Source of the DNA: CAWJMD01 sp963843835
GTDB taxonomy: Bacteria; Actinomycetota; Actinomycetes; Actinomycetales; CAWJMD01
Direction: 5' to 3'
DNA: 64,000 nt
Assembly (NCBI GenBank): GCA_963843835.1
Contig: CAWJMD010000001.1
Span: 1,196,920-1,260,919 of the forward strand
In this document: one piece after another, positions 27,166-36,002 of the stretch
Numbering within the stretch: the stretch's first letter is position 1
Layout of the letters: every line of letters begins with the position of its first letter
Translations under genes and position numbers: made by a program
The notes under the pieces: generated by a model
Databases searched by the model: none
Told to the model about the DNA's origin: nothing
The model's input: the letters and a program-made list of their open reading frames with translations, nothing else

Positions 27166-27191
27166 AACGCGCCGGGCCCCTGCAGGATTCC
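27166..27191 (-). promoter_or_regulatory. SigR-type promoter of rbpA (GGAAT-N18-GTT)
   Basis: On the minus strand GGAAT (27187-27191) and GTT (27166-27168) are separated by exactly 18 bases, the consensus recognised by the disulfide-stress sigma factor SigR of Streptomyces. rbpA is a known SigR-regulon member there. The predicted start lies about 75 bases before the rbpA ATG. Confidence 0.7.
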
Positions 27192-27259
27192 CCCAGAACG
27201 CCCCGGCAACCCGTTCTTCGGCGCCGACTGCCGGTGCGGATGGGTGCGGGAACGCGGGC

Positions 27260-28037
27260 TCAGCGGGCCCAGAAGCCGCGCGCACGCATCACGTCACGCA
27301 GCGTGACCAGGTCGTCGGTCATCAAGCCGTCTACACCCAGGTCTAGCAGCCGGGTCATCTCGGCCGGCGTCGTCGACGGTCCAGACGTGCACCCGCTGGC
27401 CGCGGGCGTGCGCCAGCGCGGACCAGGCCGGGCGTCACGACCCGCAGCGGGCCGACCCGGTCCGGCACCTGGGCGCACGGGACGTCGCGCGGCGCCAGCC
27501 GGTGGGCCGCCGGGTGCAGCGCCGCAGCCCGCAGCCGCACCACGCCGCGGGTGCTCAGGGAGGTGCACAGGCCGGGGCCGACCGCACGCCGGACGGCGCG
27601 CAGCCGGCGGTGCGAGAACGAGGCCACGCAGACCCGGTCGACCGCGCCGGTGCGCGCCAGGCGTGCGGACCAGCGGGCCGATCGCGGCTGGCCTCCTTCA
27701 CGTCCACGTTGAGCCTGATGTCAGGCCAGGCTGCCCGAGCAGGTCCTCGAGCAGGGGGATCGGCTCGACGCCGCCGATCCGGGCCAGCGACACCTCGGAC
27801 CAGGGCAGCCGGGCCACCGTCCCGCGCCGGTCGGTGACCCGGTCGAGGGTGTGGTCGTGGAAGGCCAGCAGCACGCCGTCCGCGGTGGCGTGCACGTCGG
27901 TCTCCAGGTACCGGTAGCCCAGCTCGACGGCGTGCGGCGAACGCGGCCATCGAGTTCTCCAGGCCGCCGGCCGCGCCGCCGCGGTGCGCGAACGCGATCG
28001 GCCCGTCGTGCTCGAGGAACGGGAACGTCTCGGGCAC
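27260..28037 (-). CDS. Glycerophosphodiester phosphodiesterase (frameshifted)
   Basis: A roughly 258-residue GDPD-fold enzyme that hydrolyses glycerophosphodiesters to glycerol-3-phosphate and an alcohol. The N-terminus PIAFAHRGGAAGGLENSMAA has the HRG...EN motif, then YLETDVHATADGVLLAFHDHTLDRVTD (E-D and the second catalytic His). The C-terminus ends VHVWTVDD, then LLDLGVDGLMTDDL, as expected. One-base shifts occur near 27945, 27735, 27675 and 27370. There is no signal peptide, so a cytoplasmic location is likely. GTG 28037 is the start, six bases after a TAGGGT box. Confidence 0.88.
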
Positions 28038-28043
28038 GGCCGC

Positions 28044-28049
28044 ACCCTA
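28044..28049 (-). promoter_or_regulatory. -10 box for a leaderless GDPD transcript
   Basis: TAGGGT on the minus strand is six bases from the GTG start at 28037, with no Shine-Dalgarno sequence between them. Confidence 0.4.
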
Positions 28050-28124
28050 GCCAGTCCGGTCCGAGGAGGCGGCATACTCGTCCCGGGTCCGGCCGCCCGG
28101 CGGCCGCCCGGCAAGGGGACCAGG

Positions 28125-28862
28125 ATGGACCGGCACGACGAGATCAGCCCCGCACGACAGCTCGCCCTGGACGCCGCCCTCGAGCTGCAGGTGGTCCGGG
28201 CCCGGAGCTGCCGTGAGTGGCAGGCCAGGGGCCGGTGCGAGGACGCCGCGGTCGTGGCCGGCGGTATCGAGCCGATGCGCGCGCGGATCGTGCGTCTGAG
28301 CGGCGACGCGACCGAGATCGTCGGGGTGTCGACGGCGGCCGAGTCGGTGGACATCCACGTGGAGAGTCACCGGCGCAACCTGCGCCTTGTGCGCCGGGGA
28401 ACTCGGATGGTCAGCATCTTCGACAGCAGCACCATGACGCCCGAGGTCCGTGACTTCCTGGCCGCCGAGACCTCGCTGCCGTACTACGTCTCGTACGCGC
28501 CGGTGCAGGTGCGGATCTTCGACCGCGCATGCGTCGCCCTCGAAGGTCCGACCGTCGAGGGGGAGCGCTCCCTGCTCGTCCTGCACGGTCCGCGCGCGGT
28601 GGCGGCTGCCCTGCGGTACGTGGGAGCCGTGCGCCGGGCCGCGTCCCGTCCGGGCTCGACCGGGTGCGCGCCGGGGCTGTCAGCTCGTCAGCGGCTGGTG
28701 GCGGACCTGCTCTGCGAGGGCTGCCGGGACGACCAGATCGCCGGGCTGCTCGACGTCAGCGTGCGCACGGTCCGGACCGAGGTGGCCGCGATCATGGCCG
28801 AGCTCGGGGTAACCACCAGGTTCGCTGCCGGGGTGCGGTTCGCGCAGATCGGGACCACCTGA
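28125..28862 (+). CDS. LuxR-type helix-turn-helix regulator
   Basis: An intact 245-residue protein. The C-terminal 65 residues are a LuxR/NarL DNA-binding domain: GLSARQRLVADLLCEGCRDDQ, then IAGLLDVSVRTVRTEVAAIM. The N-terminal region (residues 1-170) has no receiver or PAS signature. It contains LGDAT-like strands such as IVRLSGDATEIVGVSTAAES and VQVRIFDRACVALEGP, reminiscent of the phospholipase-D-like sensor half of actinobacterial orphan LuxR proteins. ATG 28125 follows AAGGGG. The nearest downstream gene, a small secreted protein 100 bases on, is a natural target candidate. There is no linked kinase. Confidence 0.8.
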   Translation: MDRHDEISPARQLALDAALELQVVRARSCREWQARGRCEDAAVVAGGIEPMRARIVRLSGDATEIVGVSTAAESVDIHVESHRRNLRLVRRGTRMVSIFDSSTMTPEVRDFLAAETSLPYYVSYAPVQVRIFDRACVALEGPTVEGERSLLVLHGPRAVAAALRYVGAVRRAASRPGSTGCAPGLSARQRLVADLLCEGCRDDQIAGLLDVSVRTVRTEVAAIMAELGVTTRFAAGVRFAQIGTT

Positions 28863-28963
28863 GGCGTTGCAGCAACCTGCAGGAGGCGGCCACGGTGGCT
28901 GCCGCTGGCCGAGGGTGTCGGCACGACGACCGCCGCGGGCGGCCGCTAGCCGAAGGAGAACCC

Positions 28964-29392
28964 ATGACCATGCAGAATCCCCGGCGGGTGGCGCTGTTCG
29001 CCGCCGGTGCACTGGTGGCCGCGCTGACAACCGTCACGTCGGTCCCGGCGTTGGCGGACACGCTGCCCGGCGGCGGTGGCGACTGCAGCGACGTCATGCA
29101 CGAGAGCGTGCCGGCAGCCGGGAAGATCAAGTTCACCTGGAAGATGACGTGCAGCCGGAACTGGTCGAAGATCGAGCACGGCATCACGGTCCAGCGCAGC
29201 GGCATGCAGACGGTCGCGGTGACCCGGACCTGCCTGTCGACGAGCGCAACGCTGCGCACCTGCAGCGGCAGCGTGACGCTCAACGACCCGGCCGGCGTCC
29301 AGCACTGGAAGACCTACGACGAGACGGCGCGCTACGCCTTCGCGGGCAGCGGAGCCATCAGAGCCTCGTACTCGGCCGGCGCCTACCACTGA
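28964..29392 (+). CDS. Small secreted four-cysteine protein, unknown
   Basis: An intact 142-residue protein with a strong GAAGGAG site (28952-28958). The signal peptide is RRVALFAAGALVAALTTVTS with cleavage after ALA. The mature protein of about 110 residues has four Cys (in GGDCSD, KMTCSRN, RTCLST and RTCSGS), enough for two disulfides. It is rich in Ser, Thr and Trp/Tyr, with no catalytic motif. I do not recognise the family. It follows the LuxR gene and ends before a strong hairpin, forming a two-gene unit. Confidence 0.7.
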   Translation: MTMQNPRRVALFAAGALVAALTTVTSVPALADTLPGGGGDCSDVMHESVPAAGKIKFTWKMTCSRNWSKIEHGITVQRSGMQTVAVTRTCLSTSATLRTCSGSVTLNDPAGVQHWKTYDETARYAFAGSGAIRASYSAGAYH

Positions 29393-29405
29393 GCGCCGCG
29401 GAGTC

Positions 29406-29444
29406 GAGGTCGGGCGGGCCGCCGGACGGCCCGCCCGTGACCTC
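29406..29444 (+). terminator. Terminator-like hairpin after the small secreted protein
   Basis: CGGGCGGGCC (29411-29420) and GGCCCGCCCG (29428-29437) are perfect 10-base arms around a seven-base loop. The stem can extend through GAGGT/ACCTC with a two-base bulge. No U tract follows. Confidence 0.6.
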
Positions 29445-29462
29445 GGCGTAACGCCGATAAGA

Positions 29463-29473
29463 GACATTATGTC
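29463..29473. promoter_or_regulatory. AT-rich palindrome upstream of the esterase operon
   Basis: GACATTATGTC is a perfect 11-base palindrome in an unusually AT-rich pocket, 122 bases before the first esterase gene. It could be an operator or part of a promoter. Confidence 0.3.
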
Positions 29474-29582
29474 AACACCTGGAATGCCGGGCTCGCATGA
29501 CGACCCCGCGGGGTGCACCGGATCCAGCTCCCCGGCTCTCCGCACCGCGGCAGGGCGTCGGGCGGCTCAGCTGACCCGCCCC

Positions 29583-29588
29583 TAAAGT
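29583..29588 (+). promoter_or_regulatory. -10 box for a leaderless esterase transcript
   Basis: TAAAGT ends six bases before GTG 29595. No ribosome-binding site is present and no -35 is obvious. Confidence 0.45.
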
Positions 29589-29594
29589 GTCGGC

Positions 29595-30695
29595 GTGCCT
29601 GCCGAGTCGACCCATCGAGGGCCCGCGGTCGATCAGCGGACCGTGACCTTCCGGCTCGACGACCCGGACGAGGGGTTGCGCTCGGTGCGTCTCTACCAGG
29701 AGGTCCGGGTCCCGGGCGACCGGCTCGACTTCCACCGCGACGGCAGCAGCTGGGTGCTGGTGATCGACCGGCCGGACGTCGACCGGATCGAGTATCTGTT
29801 CCAGGTCACCTCCGCCGACGGACAGACCGAGTCACTGCTCGACCCGGCCAACACCGCCCGGGTGGCGGGTGCGTTCGGCGACAAGTCGGTGCTCGAGCTG
29901 CCGGGGTACACCGCGCCCGCCTGGCTGGACCGTCCCGGCGCCTCGGGAGGCCGGCGCGATCTGACCGTCGCCCCGCGCTCGCTCGAGACCGAGGTGCTGG
30001 TCACCCTGTGGTCTCCCGACGGCCTTGACGACGAGACGCCCGCGCTGCTGCTGCTGGTTCACGACGGCCCGGAGTACGACGAGCTGGCCGGGCTCACGAG
30101 ATACCTGTCGGCACTGGAGGCGAGCGGCGACCTGCCTCCGGTCCGGGCGGCACTGCTCGGTCCGGGTCACCGCGACGAGCGCTACTCGGCCGACGGCGCC
30201 TACACCCGGGCACTGTGCCTCGCGGTCCTCCCCCGGCTGCGGGCCGAGGTTGCCTGCACTGCGGTGGTCGGGGTCGGCGCCAGCCTCGGCGCGCTGGCGA
30301 TGCTGCACGCGCAGCGGCAGAACGCCGGCTGCCTGGACGCGCTGTTCCTGCAGTCCGGGTCGTTCTTCCATCCTCGCCACGACGCGCACGAACGCCGGTT
30401 CGAGCGCTACCAGCGGATCGTGCGAAGCGTCGACGCGGTCCTGCGCGCCGACCGGCACCCTGCGCCGGTCCCCACGGTGATGACCTGCGGTGCCCTGGAG
30501 GAGAATCTCGCCAACAACCGGATCATGGCCCGGGCGCTCGCGGCGCAGGGCTACGACGTCACGCTGCGGGAGGTGCGCGACGTTCACAGCTACACCGCGT
30601 GGCGGGACACCCTGCACCCGTCGCTCACCGGACTGCTGCGCGAGGTCGACCGTCAGCACCGGCCAGGTGCGGACCGGCCACCGACGAGAGCCTGA
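29595..30695 (+). CDS. Alpha/beta-hydrolase esterase with N-terminal E-set domain
   Basis: An intact 366-residue protein resembling enterochelin-esterase-type hydrolases. Residues about 15-110 form an immunoglobulin-like strand domain (VTFRLDDPDEGLRSVRLYQE, then SWVLVIDRPDVDRIEYLFQV). The hydrolase domain follows, with ALLLLVHDGPEYDEL (oxyanion region), PVRAALLGPGHRDERYSADG, the nucleophile elbow GASLGA (Ser230) and the likely catalytic His in REVRDVHSYTAWRD. No signal peptide is seen, so it is probably cytoplasmic. It is followed 10 bases later by a second esterase; an ATP-grasp gene and a GCS2 gene lie nearby. The substrate is unknown; an ester or peptide conjugate is possible. Confidence 0.8.
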   Translation: MPAESTHRGPAVDQRTVTFRLDDPDEGLRSVRLYQEVRVPGDRLDFHRDGSSWVLVIDRPDVDRIEYLFQVTSADGQTESLLDPANTARVAGAFGDKSVLELPGYTAPAWLDRPGASGGRRDLTVAPRSLETEVLVTLWSPDGLDDETPALLLLVHDGPEYDELAGLTRYLSALEASGDLPPVRAALLGPGHRDERYSADGAYTRALCLAVLPRLRAEVACTAVVGVGASLGALAMLHAQRQNAGCLDALFLQSGSFFHPRHDAHERRFERYQRIVRSVDAVLRADRHPAPVPTVMTCGALEENLANNRIMARALAAQGYDVTLREVRDVHSYTAWRDTLHPSLTGLLREVDRQHRPGADRPPTRA

Positions 30696-30705
30696 GGCAG
30701 GTCCG

Positions 30706-31449
30706 GTGACACGCACCCTCGAGTTGAGCTCCCCCGACAGTGGGTACCGCGGCCAGGTGCTGACCTACGGCCACTGGGGCCAGCCGGTGGTCGTGTTCCC
30801 GTCCGAGGCCGGGCGCGCCTGGGACTTCGAGAACAACGGCATGGTCGACGCGGTCCGCTTCCTGCTCGACGCCGGCCGGCTCAAGCTCTACTGCGTCGAC
30901 TCGGCCGACGCCGCCACCTGGTCCGACCGGTCGATCCCCCTGGAACGTCGGGCCGAGCTGCACGGGCAGTACGAGCGTTGGGTGCTGGAGCAGGTGGTCC
31001 CCTTCATCCACGCCGACTCCGGCGGCCTGACGCCGATCTTCACCCTGGGCTGCAGCCTCGGCGCCTACCACGCGGCCAACATCGCGCTGCGCCACCCGCA
31101 CGTCTTCCCCCGCGCTGTCTGCCTGTCCGGCTCGTACGACCCGTCGCAGTGGCACGCCTGGGGCGACCGCGGCGACGCCACCTACTTCCACAACCCGATG
31201 GACTACGTCGCACACCTGCAGGGCGACCACCTCGAGTGGCTGCGCCGGTCCGTGCACCTGGTGCTCGTGGTCGGGCAGGGAGCCTGGGAGGTCGACCCGA
31301 CCATGGCGCTGCCGAGCACTCTCGCCTTCGCCGAGGTGCTCGCGGCGAAGGGCATCCCGCACGAGCTGGACGTGTGGGGCTACGACGTGCCGCACGACTG
31401 GCCGTCCTGGCACCGCCAGGCGGCCCATCACCTGCCGCGGATGCTCTGA
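30706..31449 (+). CDS. Alpha/beta-hydrolase (putative esterase family)
   Basis: An intact 247-residue compact hydrolase. It starts at GTG 30706, ten bases after the first esterase, so the two should be co-transcribed. It reads LELSSPDSGYRGQVLTYGHW and PVVVFPSEAGRAWDFENNGM, with the nucleophile elbow LGCSLGAYHAA (Ser117), NIALRHPHVFPRAVCLSGSY and a C-terminal WGYDVPHDWPSWHRQ segment holding the probable catalytic His. It lacks a signal peptide. It differs from the neighbouring esterase in length and in lacking the N-terminal strand domain, so this is not a recent duplication. Confidence 0.8.
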   Translation: MTRTLELSSPDSGYRGQVLTYGHWGQPVVVFPSEAGRAWDFENNGMVDAVRFLLDAGRLKLYCVDSADAATWSDRSIPLERRAELHGQYERWVLEQVVPFIHADSGGLTPIFTLGCSLGAYHAANIALRHPHVFPRAVCLSGSYDPSQWHAWGDRGDATYFHNPMDYVAHLQGDHLEWLRRSVHLVLVVGQGAWEVDPTMALPSTLAFAEVLAAKGIPHELDVWGYDVPHDWPSWHRQAAHHLPRML

Positions 31450-31754
31450 CCGAGCAGCACCAGTGCCGCCGCGACGAGGCAGACACCCGATGCCGCCCCG
31501 ACAGCGGCCTGGATCGTCCAGTCGAAGGTGTTGTTGCGCTGGTACGTCGGCAGGAACACCACCTCGATCACCGACAGGGCGACGAGCAGCAACGGGCCGG
31601 CGCGACCACCACGGCGGCTCAGCCAGGCCCCGAGGAGGAAGAGGGCAGCGAAGACGAGCGCGATCGCCGGCTCGTCGAGGGTGGGCGCATCCATCACCTC
31701 GAGAACGGCCATCACCGCGGCGGCGGCCACCGCCGTCCCCCGTGCCGATCGCAT
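31428..31754 (-). CDS. Small multi-pass membrane protein
   Basis: A 108-residue protein with about four hydrophobic helices (GTAVAAAAVMAVLEVM, AIALVFAALFLLGAWLS, PLLLVALSVIEVVFLP and GAASGVCLVAAALVLLG) separated by short basic loops (SRRGGRAG, TYQRNNT). ATG 31754 is chosen as the first codon before the first helix. It overlaps the end of the convergent esterase gene by 22 bases. The family is not recognised; it is antiparallel to the esterase/ATP-grasp genes and may be unrelated to them. Confidence 0.6.
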   Translation of the reverse strand: MRSARGTAVAAAAVMAVLEVMDAPTLDEPAIALVFAALFLLGAWLSRRGGRAGPLLLVALSVIEVVFLPTYQRNNTFDWTIQAAVGAASGVCLVAAALVLLGQSIRGR

Positions 31755-31907
31755 GCCCGCCCCCTCCGTCGCCCGGCAGGCTAGAGCATCATGCCGCGTC
31801 TGGTCAGCCGATCGGCGGCACCACCGTGCTCGACGGCGAGCAGCGGCCTGCGTCGACAGCGTGCCGAGCCGCTCACTAGGGTGCCTGCACCGGCGGAAGG
31901 AATGCCC

Positions 31908-33182
31908 GTGACCGACACCCGTCACCTGATCGGGCTGCTGCTCGGTACCGAGAACGACTGGCCCACGGTGTTCGAGCAGCTGGTGCGGCGGCTCGGCCGC
32001 GTCGAGGACGGCGCCGGGACCGGCCACAGCTACGACGTCGAGCGGATCACCGTCGAGCCGTTCGACCTGCGCTACCGGCCGTCGTACGACCTGGTCATCG
32101 ACCGCCTCGCCTACTGGTACTACCACCCGCGCGAGTGGCTGAAGAAGGTCGCGCTGATGGACGACGTGTACCTGCTCAACTCACCGTTCACCTTCCAGGC
32201 GATGGAGAAGCACGCCGCCTACTGCGCCATGATGCGGCTCGGCCTCAAGGTTCCGACGACCGCGCTGGTGCCGTACAAGAACCCGGTCGACCACGCCAAG
32301 TACGCGTACACCGCCGAGCGCTACAACCGGTCGTTCGACCTGGACGCGGTGGCCGAGCAGGTCGGCTATCCGCTGTTCATGAAGCCGTACGACGGTGGCG
32401 CCTGGGTCGGCGTATCGCGGATCCGGGATGCTGACGACCTGCACCGGGCCTACGACGAGTCCGGCGAGATGCTGATGCACCTGCAGGCCTCGGTCGAGGG
32501 GTACGACGTGTTTGCCCGGTCGCTGTCGATCGGCGCCGAGACGATGGTGATGAACTTCGACCCCGACCAGCCGATGCACGCGCGGTACTCGGTGTCCCAC
32601 GACTTCCTCTCCCCCGAGACCGGCGCCGAGGTCGTGTCCATCGGCCGGATCGTGAATGCGTTCTTCCGTTGGGAGTTCAACTCCTGCGAGACCTTGATCA
32701 AGGGCGCAGGCACTGGTCATTGGGATGTGCACCCCATCGACTACGCCAACGCCTGCCCGGACGTCGCCATCACCTCGCTGCACTACTACTTCCCGTGGGC
32801 CATGAAGGCGTTGCTGCGGTGGTCGGTGTTCTGCACCGCTACCGGTCGCGCGCCGGCCTCCCACGTCGACCCGGCGCCATGGTTCACGATCGCCGACCGC
32901 ACCGACCTCTCGTACGACGAGAAGGTGGCGGCCTATGCGGCGCTGGCCGACGACCACTTCGACACAGAGCGCTACCGGGACTTCTGCGCCTCCCGGCTTA
33001 CCGACCTCGATGAGATCGCGGTCGGCTACTTCGAGTCGCCGGAGTTCGACGAGGTGCTCGTCGAGACTGTCACCACGACTTTCCCCGCTCACGAGCACGA
33101 CGAGTTCGTCCCGCACTACCGGGGACTGCTCGCCGCCTGGTGCCGCGACGAGCGGGACCGGATCCAGGCGTCCGGAGGCTGA
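31908..33182 (+). CDS. ATP-grasp ligase domain protein
   Basis: An intact 424-residue ATP-grasp protein, a fold that ligates a carboxylate to an amine, thiol or other nucleophile through an acylphosphate. GTG 31908 is chosen because GGAAGGA ends six bases upstream; an ATG at 31902 would leave no spacing. The N-terminal part (HLIGLLLGTENDWPTVFEQL) is a pre-ATP-grasp fold. Residues about 105-330 carry KVPTTALVPYKN, the ATP-binding lysine loop YPLFMKPYDGGAWVGV (Lys159), MVMNFDPDQPMHARYSVS and the metal-binding stretch AFFRWEFNSCETLIKG, then HPIDYANACPD. The closest known types are D-Ala-D-Ala-ligase/RimK-like enzymes. Substrates are unknown. Confidence 0.85.
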   Translation: MTDTRHLIGLLLGTENDWPTVFEQLVRRLGRVEDGAGTGHSYDVERITVEPFDLRYRPSYDLVIDRLAYWYYHPREWLKKVALMDDVYLLNSPFTFQAMEKHAAYCAMMRLGLKVPTTALVPYKNPVDHAKYAYTAERYNRSFDLDAVAEQVGYPLFMKPYDGGAWVGVSRIRDADDLHRAYDESGEMLMHLQASVEGYDVFARSLSIGAETMVMNFDPDQPMHARYSVSHDFLSPETGAEVVSIGRIVNAFFRWEFNSCETLIKGAGTGHWDVHPIDYANACPDVAITSLHYYFPWAMKALLRWSVFCTATGRAPASHVDPAPWFTIADRTDLSYDEKVAAYAALADDHFDTERYRDFCASRLTDLDEIAVGYFESPEFDEVLVETVTTTFPAHEHDEFVPHYRGLLAAWCRDERDRIQASGG

Positions 33183-33210
33183 CCTCGTCGGCTGCCTGTA
33201 ACCGGTCGGG

Positions 33211-34688
33211 TCAGGCCAGCGGCCAGGTGTGCACCGGCTCGTTGGAGTGCATGTGCTCGACGTAGCTGCGCATCATCTCGCGCAGCGCGTCCGGCCGGTC
33301 GTGGTCCTCGAAGAGGCGGTGGAACGTCGCGGCCTGCCAGGAGGCGCCGTTGGCGCTGCGGAGGCAGCGTTGCTCGATGATGCCGAGCAGGCGGTCCTTG
33401 TCGGCGGTGGCCACGCCCCACTCCTCCAGGCCCTGGTGCGCCAGCGGCAGCAGGTCGGCGCAGCACCAGCTCGGTCGCCGGGACCTCGCCGATCCCCGGC
33501 CAGAAGATCCTGCGCGTCGATGCCGTGCCGCGCCCCGTTGTGGAAGTTCTCCTCGGCCGCGGCGAACGACATCTGCGACCACACCGGCCGGTCCGCCTCG
33601 GCCAGCACCTTGACCAGCCCGTAGTAGAGCGCCGCGTTGGCCAGCACGTCGACGACGGTCGGGCCCGGCCGGCAGGCAGCGGTTCTCCACCCGCAGGTGC
33701 GGGCGGCCGCGCACGACGTCGTACACCGGCCGGTTCCAGCGGTAGATGGTGCCGTTGTGCAGCCGCAGCTCCCCGAGCTGTGGGACGTCGCCGCGGTCCA
33801 GCACCTCGAGCGGGTCCTCGTCGTCGCAGATCGGGAGCAGGGACGGGAAGTAGCGGACGTTCTCCTCGAACAGGTCGAAGATCGAGGTGATCCAGCGTTC
33901 GCCGAACCACACCCGGGGCCGGACCCCCTGCGCCTTGAGCTCGTCGGAGCGGGTGTCGGCAGCCTGCTCGAACAGCGCGATCCGGGTCTCGCGCCAGAGC
34001 TCCTTGCCGAAGAAGAACGGTGAGTTCGCGCCCATCGCCATCTGCACGCCGGCGATCGCCTGGGAGGCGTTCCAGTGCGCGGCGAAGGTCTCCGGGTTGA
34101 CCTGCAGGTGCAGCTGCACACTCGTGCAGGCCGCCTCGGGGGCGATCGTGTCGGCGAAGGCCGAGATGCGCTCGACCCCGTCGATCTGCAGGTGGATGTC
34201 CTCGCCCCGGGCTGCGAAGACCTGCTCGTTGAGCAGCGCGTAGCGCGGGTTAGCCGAGAAGGTGTCCTCGGTCAGGTGCTCGGGACGGACAGTCGGCAGG
34301 ATGCCGATCATCACCACGTCGGCGCCAGCCTCGTTCGCGACGTCGTCGGCGTGGTTCAGGCTGGCCCGGACGCTGGTCTCGAGCTGGCTGAAGACCGTCG
34401 CCGCCGATCAGGCTCGGCGGGATGTTGATCTCGATGTTGAACTGCGCGAGCTCGGTCTGGAAGTCGGGGTCGGCCATCAGGCCGAGGACCTTCTCGTTGA
34501 CCATCGCCGGGTCGCCCGACGGCGTCGGTCAGGTTGAGCTCGATCTCCAGGCCCATGCTGCGGCGCTCGGTGTCGAACCGAGACTCGGCGAGCATCCGCG
34601 CGAACACGTCCAGGCAACGCTTGACCTTCTGCCGGTACCGCTGCCGGTCCTCGCGCGTGAACTGCGTCTTCGCGACGTCCTGCCCCAT
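33211..34688 (-). CDS. Glutamate-cysteine ligase family 2 protein (frameshifted)
   Basis: A roughly 490-residue GCS2-fold carboxylate-amine ligase. The N-terminus (DRQRYRQKVKRCLDVFARML, RSMGLEIELNLTDA) has the conserved GLEIELNL strand, then QFNIEINIPP. The long central part includes VVMIGILPTVRPEHL, IDGVERISAFADTIAPEAA and CTSVQLHLQVNPETFAAHWN, then SPFFFGKELWRETRIALFEQ and LRLHNGTIYRWNRP. One-base shifts occur near 34520, 34400, 33668, 33505 and 33465. ATG 34688 follows GGGAAGGGA. Members make gamma-glutamyl amides; this subgroup is common in actinobacteria and its product is not settled. It converges on the ATP-grasp gene 28 bases away. Confidence 0.85.
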
Positions 34689-34832
34689 GGGCCGTCCCTT
34701 CCCGGGCTCACCTGGGCACAACCTTGGCACGACCGGGGTCACATGCGACCGGCGCGCGACTGACGGGCTCGCTTCCCGGCCGACACACCCTCCCGGCGGG
34801 CCGCGTTGCCGGGTTCTGTCCAGCCCCCGACC

Positions 34833-34838
34833 TACAGT
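34833..34838 (+). promoter_or_regulatory. -10 box for a leaderless sbcD transcript
   Basis: TACAGT lies six bases upstream of ATG 34845; no Shine-Dalgarno sequence is present. Confidence 0.4.
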
Positions 34839-34844
34839 CCTGGT

Positions 34845-36002
34845 ATGCGCCTGCTGCACACCTCCGACTGGCACCTCGGGCCGGTCCTTCCACCGGGAGG
34901 ACCTGCTGCCGGCCCAGGCGCAGTTCGTCGACTTCCTGGTCGAGACGGTGCGCGCCGAGCGGGTCGACGCGGTGCTCGTCGTCCGGCGACGTCTACGACC
35001 GGGCGCTGCCCCCGGTCGACGCCGTGGCGGTGTTCGACGACGCGCTGCGCCGGCTCGCCGCCACCGGCGCCCGGGTCGTCCTGATCAGCGGCAACCACGA
35101 CTCCGCCCGCCGGCTGGGCTTCGGCTCCGGGCTGATCGACGCCGCCGGCATCCACCTGCGCACCGACGGTCGCGGCGCGCACCGGCCGGTCCTGCTCGGA
35201 CGACCCGACGGCCCGGTCGCCGTCTACGCCGTCCCCTATCTCGAGCCCGATGCGGTGCGCGGCGAGCTCGGCTGCGACGAGCGCAGCCACGCCGCCGTCC
35301 TCGGCGCGGCGATGAGCCGGGTGCGCGGCCGACCTGGCCGGCCGGCCGGGCACCCGCTCGGTCGTGCTGGCCCACGCGTTCGTCGACCGGCGCCGAGCCG
35401 AGCGAGAGCGAGCGCGACATCAGCGTCGGCGGCGTCCCGTCGGTCCCGCTGTCGGTGTTCGCCGGCGTCGACTACGCCGCCCTCGGCCACCTGCACGGCG
35501 CGCAACGGCTCTCCGACCGGGTCCGCTACAGCGGGTCGCCGCTGCCGTTCTCCTTCTCCGAGGAGCACCACACCAAGCAGGTGCTGCTCGTCGAGCTCGG
35601 CCCGGCGGTCCGGGTCGCGCGCCGTCGTCGAGCCCGTGCCGACGCCGGTGCACCGCCCGCTGGCCCGGCTCTCCGGCCGGCTCGACGACCTGCTCACCGG
35701 CGCCGCGGTGGGCGCCGTACGAGGGCCACTTCCTGCAGGTGACGCTGACCGATCCGGTGCGCCCCCGCGAGCCGATGGAGCGGCTGCGCCGCCGGTTCCC
35801 GCACGTGCTCGTGCTCGGCTTCGCGCCCGAGGGCGGCGCGGCGCCGACGGGTCGTCCTACGCCGCCCGGGTCCGCGGGCGCACCGACCTCGAGATCGCCG
35901 CCGACTTCGTCGAGCACGTCCGGGGGCCGGCCGAGCCGGCCGAGGCCGCGCTGCTGGCGGCGGCGTTCGACGGCGTGCGGCATGCCGAGGCGGTGTCGCT
36001 GA
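34845..36002 (+). CDS. sbcD: Exonuclease subunit SbcD (frameshifted)
   Basis: SbcD is the Mre11-like nuclease of the SbcCD complex, which cuts hairpins and DNA ends in the cytoplasm. The metal-binding signature motifs are MRLLHTSDWHLGRSFH, GDVYDRALPP, LISGNHDSARRLGFGS and, later, HAFV and LGHLHGAQRL, with YSGSPLPFSFSEE after it. A capping domain and an acidic C-terminus complete about 385 residues. Single-base shifts occur near 34880, 34980, 35330, 35385, 35625 and 35716. The stop overlaps the sbcC start (TGATG at 36000-36004), showing translational coupling. Confidence 0.93.
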
